From positions 183,345,253 to 183,409,252 of the forward strand of contig OV884060.1 of NCBI GenBank assembly GCA_930367215.1: a stretch of 64,000 nt of DNA, given 5' to 3'. Positions 11,780 through 22,500 of the stretch are shown here, piece after piece (positions within the stretch are counted from its first letter, which is position 1; the number at the start of each line of letters is the position of its first letter). Position numbers and translations under genes: made by a program. Below the pieces are notes generated by a model. It had not been told where the DNA came from, did not search any database, and worked only from the letters and a program-made list of their open reading frames with translations. Source of the stretch: Pollenia angustigena (lineage: Eukaryota > Arthropoda > Insecta > Diptera > Polleniidae).

Positions 11780-12560
11780 TAGTATAAATAAAAATACCAA
11801 AAGTACCAGTTAAAGAACGAAGAAGTACCAAAAATATCCCTCTTGCAGATTCCTTTTTACGCAGGACACTGCATGTTTAATTGTATGCATCCAGGTATAA
11901 TACTAATAGAAATTCAAAAAGTACCAGTTGGAGAATAACAAAAGTACCAAGAAGTTCCCCTTTATAAATTCTCACATTGCATGTTCAATTTTATGTTTCT
12001 AGGCCCAATATTTACGAAAATAAAAAAGTACCAGTTGTAAAACGAAAAAGTACCAAAATCTCCCATTACAGATTCTTATTTACTCAGAGCCATGCATGTT
12101 TATTTTATGTTTTTGTCCCAATTTAAACGAAAATTTAAAAAGTACCAGCTAAAGAACGAAAAAATACCAACAATTTTCATCATATGCGCCCCATACACTT
12201 TTCAATTCAATTGTCAACTGAGTCTTTCAACTTAATTAATGCTTGGCCACACACTTCATCAAGACTTCAAATTAATTTGAAAATTTAATGAAATAAAAGA
12301 CAATTTTTTAAATACTGAACTTTTTTTTCAAAAGAAAACGGCAAATATTCTTTTGATTTTTCTTCAACCAACTCGACAACCGTCAAAATAATCAATTGAC
12401 AAAGCCATACACGCTTTGATTTGGAGAACAACCGACTCAGTTGACAACTAAATTGAATCGTGTATGGGCTGCTTTATAGGTTCTCATTCACTCAGGACTC
12501 TTCACCTATAATTTTATGTTTTAATTAAATTTTACCACACGCAGTACCACAGAAGTAAAG
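11780..12560. repeat. Degenerate minisatellite, unit about 118 bp
   Basis: Four units are seen, each containing AAAGTACCAGTT, GAACGAAAAAGTACCAA, then CAGATTC, TCAG and GCATGTTTAATTTTATGT. A further partial unit lies right of the MITE at 12188-12469, which split the array. Confidence 0.75.
12188..12469. mobile_element. Hairpin-ended MITE with TGC duplication
   Basis: GCCCCATACACTTTTCAATT then CAATTGTCAACTGAGTC on the left is mirrored on the right (GACTCAGTTGACAACTAAAT ... GTGTATGGGC), giving imperfect arms of about 37 bp. TGC flanks both ends. Inserted in the 118-bp minisatellite. Confidence 0.75.
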
Positions 12561-12763
12561 GAAAGAAATTTGATTTCCCGTATTTCCCTTTTTGATACTT
12601 TTTTCTCTTCATTGAAGTATCAAAAATTTCCATATTGTAGTTGCAGCCCATTATTTAAAACCAATATGTCAATACATGGAAAAAATGTTTTGAAAAAAGT
12701 ACCAAAAATAGGTACGATTTTCACCCCTTAAACGTTTGATTTTCGAAAAAGTACCACATTTAT

Positions 12764-12944
12764 CAGGGGTATTCTGGAAGACGCAATAATTTGGAAGTTG
12801 TTTTTATAATTTTTGTTATAAAATTCTGTTTTATAGAGAAATATGTATGTGTATAATATTTGTAACAAAATTATTTAATTACAGAAATCTTATTAAAAAA
12901 CGATGTTTAAAATTCTTGCGTTTTCAATTTCCAAAACACCCCTG
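12764..12944. mobile_element. GCAAGAATT-family MITE, empty-site copy
   Basis: A 181-bp element with ends CAGGGGTATTCTGGAA and the complement of TTCCAAAACACCCCTG. It is the uninterrupted counterpart of 5484-6764. Confidence 0.8.
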
Positions 12945-13495
12945 TACATTATTTGTTAAGAATTTATATTTGTTACGGACTTGGTATTTTATTTATTTCA
13001 ATGTTTATCGGTTTAAAATAAAGATGGGGGTGGCACAGAAGTCCTAAGCGGGTCGAATTTCAAAAATGTACCAGTAACCTGTGTCCACTTATTTTCCTAA
13101 GGAAAAACGATAAGTATTATATTTTTTTGTTTTGGAGATATGAAGTAACCGAATGTACCGTTTTTACCCCCTCCGATTTTAAAATAGATATTGAGCACTT
13201 CCGTAAGTACCTTTCAAATGGTGTGTTTTTTGTTTTGCCTTTGCCGATTTATATATACATATGTAGATTTTTACACCCATCCATATATCATCTTCGACAA
13301 TACAAATTTTTATTAAGATTTATGATTAAAACGCGTCGGTTATTTAATACATTTATAAAAATTCTACGTTTCGTTGCAGTAGTTTAGCAAGTGCATATAA
13401 GAATTCGAGTTTGTGGATATTTCAATTTCGCTATGTAAACTAGAAAATACAACTTATCTTTTTAACTGTATTTGCTTCTCAAAAATATCTTAAAA

Positions 13496-13684
13496 CTAAA
13501 TTTCCACCTCGAAAACTTTATCCGTATCGGACAATTTAAGAGATACTGGCATGCCCGGATAGTCGAAGACAATCCATATATTCGGCTTAAAGGTACCAGT
13601 AAAATTTAAATTCATTTTCCCTAGTATATGGGCATTTCCCCAGAATGGTCTACCAGGATGAAAAAATAAAATGTTGATTATCAT
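13496..13684 (-). CDS. Possible coding exon or gene fragment, unrecognised
   Basis: An ATG-initiated 62-codon frame ends with TAG. It has balanced codon use unlike the AT-rich surroundings and a plausible protein segment (GRPFWGNAHILGKMNL, NIWIVFDYPGMPVSLKL, then DTDKVFEVEI). A possible acceptor (TTTTTTCATCCTGGTAG) sits inside the 5' part, so the real exon could begin near 13650. I do not recognise the family. It might be the terminal exon of a small nested gene or a captured fragment; no poly-A signal is obvious downstream. Confidence 0.35.
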   Translation of the reverse strand: MIINILFFHPGRPFWGNAHILGKMNLNFTGTFKPNIWIVFDYPGMPVSLKLSDTDKVFEVEI

Positions 13685-13701
13685 CGTCTTTTATTGTTTA
13701 C

Positions 13702-14768
13702 TAGCTGACCCGGTCCGCGTTGCTGGCCCCAAGCAAACATTAGTGTTGTATTACCAGACGATTTAAGTTGAGCTTTAAACGAAATTTACAGCCTTTAAAA
13801 TTTTCCTTCCGTAAAAACCTAAATCGGTCAAGACGTTCTCAAGTTATGCGCTTAATAGAAAAAGTGGGCGTAGAAGTAGGCGTGATACATTTTTCTTTCG
13901 ATGCAAACGTAAAATGGAATAATACGAACATTTAAAAGAAAAATTAGTCAAATCGAAGGAGCCGTTTTTTGATTTTAGGTAAATCGAAAAAAGTGGGCGG
14001 GGAAAAATTTTCTTTCCGTAAAAACCTAAGTTTGTCCATGGCAATCATTTTAAAGAAAAAATCGTTTGAATCGGTCAAGCCGTTCTCAACTTATGCGCTT
14101 AATAGAAAAAATGGGCGTAAAAGTAGGCGTGGTAAATTTTTCTTTCGATGAAAACTTAAAATGGATTAGTACAAACATTTGAAAGAAAAATTTGTTAAAT
14201 CGATGGAGCCGTTTTCTGATTTTAGGTAATTCGAAAAAGTGGGCGTAAAAGTGGGCGGGGCAACATTTTCTTTCCGCAAAACCTAAGTTAGCCCATGGCG
14301 ATAATTTTAAAGAAAAAATCGTCCAAATCGGTCAAGCCGTTCTTCAGTTATGCGCTTAATAGAAAAAGTGGGCGTAAAAGTAGGCGTGGTAAATTTTTCT
14401 TTCGATGAAAACTTAAAGTTGATTAATACGAACATTTGAAAGAAAAATTAGTCAACTCGATGGAGCCGTTTTCTGATTTTAGGTAAATCGAAAAAAGTGG
14501 GCGGGGAAAATTTTTTTCCGTAAAAACCTAAGGTGGACCATGGCGATCATTTTAAAGAAAAAATCGTTCAAATCGGTCAAGCCGTTCTCAAGTTATGGTT
14601 TTTGCCACGCCCCTCCGCCCCCAGACCGAAAATCAAAAATCAGACTTCACAGTGTCACCCGCCTGAATATTCTGAAGATTCCCTGAAAATTTCATCAAAA
14701 TCGGCCCAGCCGTTTTGGAGTCCATACGTTACATACATACACACACACATCCAATTTTATATATATAG
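13702..14768. repeat. TAGCTGACCC dispersed repeat, copy A
   Basis: It starts TAGCTGACCCGGTCCGCGTT and ends with CGTTACATACATACAC and TATATATA, a pattern I recall from many insect genomes. Inside are about three units of 247-257 bp (ATGCGCTTAATAGAAAAA at about 13846, 14093 and 14350) carrying AAGTGGGCG, AGTCAAATCGATGGAGCCGT and AAATCGGTCAAGCCGTTCTC. Short in-frame stretches here are repeat artefacts. Copy B lies at 20883-21809. Confidence 0.85.
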
Positions 14769-16301
14769 AAGATTATTAGAAAAAAAAGTCTATGTTCTTA
14801 TAAAAGAATGGTTTCCTAGCATATCTGAGCTGTTTTACTTGAGGAAATTTGGCTGGAAACCGTAAAATTTTATAATTTCCTGTATTTTCTACTTCTAAAG
14901 ACAATTTTACATGCAAAAAAATTGTTTGTTTACACTCTTTCTTCATAATCTCTCCATTACAATCAAGTGTAAAACGAGTATTAAGTTTTTTTAATTAAGT
15001 AAATTTGAAGACATTTATTGTAAAATGCATGGTGATAATAATAAAAAAACATATGGAAAAATCGTACGTTCGCGATCCGTACGTTCGCTACCGGTACATA
15101 AACCAATTAAACAAAAACCAAGAGAGATATTTTATTTTATAAATACTGGATGGAGACCTTCATTAATACACTTTTAAAATAAATTAATCACTTTTGAAAA
15201 TTCCGTTTCATTACGCAGATTTTTGCATTTCACTACTGTCAGCCGATGTAGACTTCTATTTTGCGTACATTCGTGACCACACGTTTATAACTCTTATTAT
15301 GAAAACTTAAACTCGATGAAATCCATCTTTTGTACTAAACATAGAGCTAATCAAATGCTATCGGATCGCAAAAAAATGCTAGTAAAAGTTTTGTTTTCTA
15401 TATTAGTTGTACATCAAAACCGTACGAAGGTACGTTCGTAACCCCAGGAAATGCCCATATACAAGTTCGAAACGCAATGTGTCTTCTTAGGTTCTCCGAT
15501 CTCTAAAGTTCTTTTGAAAATGTTTTAAAATTGTTCGAATTCACTCTCTAAAATCGAATATAAATCGAAAGTTATATTATAGTTACAGTTATTGATATAA
15601 GTTAACACAATAAGAACATAAATTTCATTTCAAAAGAATTTACCAAAATAAACAAAAACAGTAAAAATAAAAATGTTATAGAAAATAAAATTCGATAAAA
15701 ATCACAAAAATCGAGAAAAGTTGCTTTAGTCGGAATAAGTTAAAAAAAAACTTTAATTCTAAAATAACTCATCTTAAATTGATAAACTCGTGTTCGTTGC
15801 GGCTAAAAATTAAAAATATATAAAATTTCAACAATTGCTAACATTTTTTCTGAAAGTAATAACACTATGCAACACATAATAAAGCATTATGTATAATGTT
15901 TTGAGGAATTTTAAATTACATTAAAAGGATTATTTTTTTTTTTTTTTTGGTTGTCTAAGTATTCCGACAAATTCTACGCGAGAAAAAGTTTCCGCTAGAA
16001 GACTTCAAAAATGTTGCACACTGTAATTTAATTGAATGTTCTTCTTAAAAAAATTTTAGGAAAATTTTTAATTTACATATATAAAAACCTTAATTCGTAA
16101 ATTTGTTAAGAAATTTTTCACATTGAAAGTAACAATAATTTTGTATGGAATTATTTTTTGCGACTGAAAGTATTTTCGAAAATAAGAGCGGAAAATATTC
16201 TTCTCAAACTGATAATCTCAGCAAAATATTCTTAGTATATATATGATGATATTTATATCAAAGTATATTTTTAAATTAACTTTTAAAAAAACAACACTCA
16301 C
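14769..16301. other. Intron of the RhoGEF gene, no other gene seen
   Basis: AT-rich. The word CGTACGTTCG recurs at 15064-15073 and 15079-15088, and a related ACGTTCG occurs at 15431-15437, the last in an inverted context with CGTACGAAGG. No open frame or RNA gene recognised. Confidence 0.5.
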
Positions 16302-16511
16302 CTGTGATACTAAAGCTTTGGTTTCTGGTGTTGTACTTTCTAAGAAAATCTTTTTAAATTCACTAGGACTAGACAATTTGAAATCTGAGGCAGATGCAAT
16401 AAAGGCCTGAATCTCCTGAAGACTTTGTTCAGCCAATTCGGGAGATGAAGAACATTTCTCGATACGCTGAGAGGTAAGTAATTCGACGCCATTAGCACAC
16501 CATTCATTAGC
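16302..16511 (-). CDS. RhoGEF exon G: end of visible coding region
   Basis: A phase 0 exon of 70 codons between TTTTTTTTAG and GTGAGTGTT. It starts ANEWCANGVELLTSQ, matching the recalled MCF2L MKWCDEGIYLLASQ, then SLQEIQAFIASASDF and a less conserved tail. The following intron begins at 16301. No later exon (rest of the spectrin region, DH, PH, SH3) is recognisable between 1 and 16301, so that intron is at least 16 kb if the gene continues to the left. Confidence 0.9.
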
Positions 16512-19500
16512 CTAAAAAAAATATAAAGAAAATGCTTTAATAAATAAAAGATTTTAAAATTGATTAACCACAAAATTACCTTTTCAACTCTCTCCATTAG
16601 TTCGCGATTCTTATTTAAAATTTCCAAGCGTTTCTGTAAACGTTCTGTGATTATATCACAGACACGTTGTAGTTCATCACACTTTGGTTGTACAATTTCC
16701 CAGGGATAAACGCCACGAGAACCGATAAGTTGTTGGCCGGCGGCAATAACTTCAGCAGCCTTATCAATGTCATTGGCACACAGAGTCTGAAACTCATTAG
16801 TCTCTACGATTAAGCTGTCCACACGGTCAACACTCTCACCGATTTCGGTCATTTCAGAGATGGTTTTAAGGCGGGCATCAAAACAAATCTGAAAATAAAT
16901 GTAAACAAGAAAGTGAAAAAAATAAGGTTGTTCACGTCACAAGGTGCACCCTTGCGAAAAAACAAAACATAACAACAACCACATAGGCAAGTATTTGTGC
17001 GAAATAATTTGTCCATTTGGTTATTGTTGTTTTTGCACTTTAGCTTTTTCGCTAGTGTGCAACTTGTGACGTGAACAACCTTAACATGTATAAAGTTTAA
17101 AAAAATGATCGTGTATTACCTGCAATTCTCTAAAACTCTGTTCAAATTTCCTCAACTCCAGACATTGTTGCAAGCGATTTCGATGTGTTCGCCAAAATTC
17201 ATCGAAACGTCTTTCGGTTTCCTCCAGCTGCACCAGAAGCCTACGATAGTCCCGACAATCATCATAGTGTTGGGGTTTTTTTAATTTGTATTGTTGATGA
17301 TAAATAATTTGATGACGTTTTATAAATTGTGTTTGTTGTTGTTGTTGATGTTGTGGGGTTTGTATGATATTTGACTGCCCTGCACTGGATCTGCATAATT
17401 ACTCATAATTTGTTTATTTTGCAATTTGTTTTTTTTTTTGCATGAGCAAAATGGTTCAAAGTTTAAAACGCGTTTCGGTTTAAGTTGTTTTTTTTTTTAT
17501 CAACAAACGCGTGAATTTGTTTAAGTTTGAATCATGTGATTTGCATTTAAATTTAACATTTGCAATTCAATTGAGATGTATGACATTTTTTAATTATTTT
17601 ATAATTGAATTTAAACAAAACAATATGTTTTACGTTTTATCACACGTGAGTGAGCGAGCGGTATGTGTTGAAAGAGAGAAAGAGAGAAAAGACACACAAT
17701 ATTGTTTTTATGATGAGCCATGAAATGTAAACATTGAATTAATGATCATTTATAGATTGTGTGATGGAGAGAAAGAGAGTGAGTAAGTGAGTGATTATGT
17801 TAGAGTTGTTGTTTCGTATTATGAGAGATATAATTTGTGGTAGGTGATGGGTGTCAATAACGGTAGGGCTTTTGAACTATAAAGGAGCCAGATTTTAATC
17901 TTAAGTTGGATTCTATTATATCGAGTCATTACCGCAAAAAAAGCTTAAGCAACAAAAACAAAAACAAAATTTTATAGAAGGTTTTTTTTATTTTATTTCA
18001 TATACATTTTGTATAAAGGTTGTCGCTTACGATGAAATTGTTTTTGCTATAAAATCGTAACGGTACCTTGTGTGACCATGACATTTTAGGAAATGATGCA
18101 AGTGTTACCAATAAAGTAAGGTTTCTAATTTCCCGGACTTTTTATATTCCCGGGAAACGAAACAAAAAAAATCTTATTTCCGGGAATCCCGGGATTCTTT
18201 GAATAAAACAATGATTTCATTAAATAAGTTCAAGACAAAAGTTTTTACTTTTTTAAATTAATATACACATACATACATATACAACAGTCCAAAAAAATGT
18301 GCTTAAAAATTCCACAGGAAACCAAAACAAAACCAAATAAATTGTTACATTCATATGTAAATTAGGTATGGATTAGTGCATACGATACGCTAGAACCCCC
18401 AATTTTGTGAAGTTGTAAAAAAAACGCATGAGCCAAAAAATTAGGGGGGGGTGGGATGAGGGTAAATGGCTCCTCATCGGGGTCAAAGTTAGGGGAAAAC
18501 GATACAAAAGCCAAAAAAGCTTCACAACTTTCCCTGAGTCGCTCCTAGAGGGGTAAAATGTAAGACTGACTCCCACTAATATTTCCTCCCCTACATTTTT
18601 TATTAACATACTAACCCCCTATCTGTGCTCCTTAAGGGGGCTCCCATACTAAATATTATTTTTTATAAAATTACCCGACACCGCCCTAACTAGCCCCAGA
18701 GTGGCCCTAGAGGAACCAAATATATGACGGACCTCATATATTTTTGCTACCCGAGCATTTTTTCAGAACATACCTAGTCTCCATCTTGAATCATTAGAGT
18801 GGTCCCCATATACAAATTTCGAAAATGGCGGAGTTGCACAACATATGTTCGCAAAACTCAAAAACATTTAGGCTTATTGAAAAAAACTAAAAAAACCGAA
18901 ATTCCGTTGCCCGTGACTTCATAGACAACAAATTCTTTTTTTAAGATTTTTTCTGGCTGTTGTATTTTCTTGACATTTATTATACCCACACCACAATAGT
19001 GGAGAGGGTATTATGCATTTGTGCTGATGTGTGTAACGCCTTAAAATATTGGTCTTAGACCCACCTTAAAGTATACCGATCGACTCAGAATCAGTTTCTG
19101 AGTCGAACTAACGATGTCCGTCCGGCTGGCAGGCTGGCTGGCTGGCTGTCCATGTAACCTTGTGCGCAAAGTACAGGTCGCAATTTTGGAGATAAGTTGA
19201 TAAAATATGGGACATAGGTTCTTATTAGCGCAAGGACCAAGCCTATTGAAAATAGGCTAAATCGTAGGACCACGAGGGAAGATAGGGGGAAATTTCTTCC
19301 TCTCAGAAACTATCACACCGATTTTAATGAAATTTAAAACATACATAGAACCATATCTTTATGGACACAAAAGGGCTGCAGTTTTTAAAAAATAGGACCA
19401 CGAGGGGAGATAGGGCCATGTTCTGCCTCTCAAACCCATTTTAATGAAATTGAAAACATAGATAGATCCATATCTATATGGACACATAAGCTATACAGTT

Positions 19501-22500
19501 TTTCAAAAATAGGACCACAAGGGGAGGTAGGGGGCAATTTCTGCATCTCACAAACTTGTAAACCGATTTTAATGAATTTTATAAACATAGATAAATCCAT
19601 ATTTATATGGACATATAAGCATGATGTGTTTTTTAATACTGTGGTGTAGGGTATCATATGGTCGGGCTTGACCGACTATACTTTCTTACTTGTTTTCTTT
19701 TTAATTTGTAGATGGTTCTGGTGTATCGTGTACATTATAATATTCTACTTCAAGAAGCTTTTTAGACATTTCATCAGCAATTTAAAAGACCGTTGATTTA
19801 TTGGCGTAGGAACAATAGTTCGATGTGTAACTAGTTTTTAGTAATTTTAGCTCGTTTTTTGATTTTAACGATGCTAACAAATTAAAATTTCAAAAAATTA
19901 ATTTGAAATTCCCGGAAAAAAATCCCCGGGATTAATTTTAAAAAAATGTCACGGGATTTCCGGGAATTCTTTCCCGCGTAGAAACTCTACAATAAAGTCA
20001 TCCATAAAAAAACCAAAATTGAAAATGATGTCGCTTAAGCTTTTTTCGAGTTTGAAAAACTTTCTGTTCTATAAGGTTGATATCGAAATAGTTTTTAATT
20101 TCAAATACATTTTTTCATTAAATTATGTAAGAAATATAGCACGCATAATCGAAATTTTTAACTCTTTAAGGTGACATTTACTTTCAGCCAAAAACTGAGT
20201 GAGATCCAAGTGTGAAAGTAAGTCGATAATTTAGTTTTGCTTTTCACTTTTGTATGGCAACGTAAAAACTAGTTCATCTCATACATAAATGAACAAAAGC
20301 AAAATGTATTTTATTGTTTCAAATATTTATTAAAATAAGTAGCGAAATCTTAAATCATACATATACTCACTCATGATTGAGCTCTTGGTCCATGTTTTCT
20401 TGTTATACCCACACCATTTGTGCTGATGTTTGTAACACCTTAAAAAAATTGGTCATAGACTCACCTCTAAGTCTATCGATCGACTCAGAATCACTTTCTG
20501 CGTCTATGACTGTCTATTTGCACATAACCGAAGTTTGCTCGACATGTAGTACAAAAATTTCGTTATTCAACAGTCAAACACAAAATAATCTTGTCGTTGA
20601 GTGTTAACTGACAAAATTTAATAGCCACATCGAGCAAGCGAATATTGGAGCAAAACTGTCCCTCATAATCGATAGTGTTTAGCTCACTTTAAGTTATGTT
20701 GGCTTTGAGGGCCGCTGTTGTTTGTGGCTTATTCGACTTATTACAACGCTACAAGAAGAAATACAGCCCAATTATGAATAAAAATTCCCCGAGATTTTTT
20801 TCCCTTCTCCCATTTTTACAATTGAATTAACATGGGAAAAATGGCAGAAGGGAGAAAACTACCGGGGAATTTTTATTCATAACTAGCTGACCCGACAGAC
20901 GTTGTCTTGTCCAAATTAGGAAAAATGTTTGCGTTCGATTTTTAAAGTCCTTTAAAAAGATACGAACATTTGAAAGAAAAATAAGTAAAATCGATGGAGC
21001 CGTTTTCTGATTTTAGGTAAATCGAAAAAAGTGGACGTTAAAGTGGGCGGGGCAAAATTTTCTTTCCGTAAAAACCTAAGTTGGACCATGGCGATGATTT
21101 AAAAGAAAAAATCGTCCAAATCGGTCAAGCCGTTCTCAAGTTATGCGCTTAATAGAAAAAGTGGGCGTAAAAGTAGGCGTGGTACATTTTTCTTTCGATG
21201 AAAACGTAAAATTGATTAATACGAACATTTAAAAGAAAAATTAGTCAAATCAATGGATCCGTTTTTTGATTTTAGGTAAATCGAAAAAAGTGGGCGGGGC
21301 AAAATTTTCTTTCCGTAAAAACCTAAGTTGGACCATGGCAATCATTTTTAAGAAAAAATCGTCCAAATCGCTCAAGCCGTTCTCAAGTTATGCGCTTAAT
21401 AGAAAAAGTGGGCGTAAAAGTAGGCGTGGTACATTTTTCTTTCGATGAAAACGTAAAATTGATTAATACGAACATTTAAAAGAAAAATTAGTCAAATCGA
21501 TGGATCCGTTTTTTGATTTTAGGTAAAAAAAAAGTGGGCGGGGCAAAATGTTCTTTTCGTATAAATCTAAGTTGGACCATGGCGATCATTTTAAAGAAAA
21601 AATCGTCCAAATTATTTAGATGTCATTGGTGGTGCAATATGAAAATTGGATTTTGCCACGCCCCTCCGCCCGCAGACCGAAAATCAAAAATCAGACTTCA
21701 CAGTGTCACCCGCCTGAAGATTACCTGAAAATTTCATCAAAATCGGCCCAGCCGTTTTGGAATCTATACGTTACATACATACATACACACATCCTATTTT
21801 ATATATATACCCAGCGGTAAATATTGAAAGGACTGCAAGTGGCAATCCTTTTTGAAGGCCTCTATACTCCTTTCTAAAAGATTCGCTTCGCATGATATCC
21901 TGCCTTCAGAAGTATGCCTTCTAGAAGGTATAAACTTCTTTTTAAAAGACCTTCTGAAATATTCAGTACCCATTCGCTACTCCCTTCTTTGAGAAGGGAG
22001 AAAGGAAGGTGTTCAGTTTTATTTACTTTTTATTTTTAGTGACCTTCCTTACTCCCTTCTTTGGGAAAGGATCGAAGTTGTTTTTAAAGGAAGTGTGGAA
22101 GGCCTTGCGTCCAATGACAACCTGTGTAAAAAATAAATAAGTATGGAATGCGGCGAGAAGGGCTTCTGACTACTTGTGACTGCCAAATAATGCCTTCTAT
22201 TAGGCCTCTTTACTCATTCTAGTTACCGCTGGGTAGATAGATAGATATAGATAGATGGGCTGATAATGGGGACAAATCTTAAGATCTCGGTGACGTTCAC
22301 CTCCACGTAAGATTAGAGATAATATCAAAATCCCGTATTTGTTTTAACTCCCGAATTTCAGAATTCTGAATCACAAAATCCCGAACTTTATAATCACTAA
22401 TTTTAAAAGCCTAAAGTTAAAAATCCCGAATTTAGAAGCTTTATTTAGCAATGCGGCTGTATTGCTTGTACAGCATGTTCAAGGTGACATGAGATATTTA

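Noticed and set aside
13969..14151. Frames with KKVGG...FSFRKNLS words here and at 21266-21820
   Set aside because: Products of the repeated units of the TAGCTGACCC element, not proteins.
1..16301. DH-PH exons of the RhoGEF left of exon G
   Set aside because: I searched minus-strand frames for family motifs after the spectrin region and recognised none; they are probably beyond the window.
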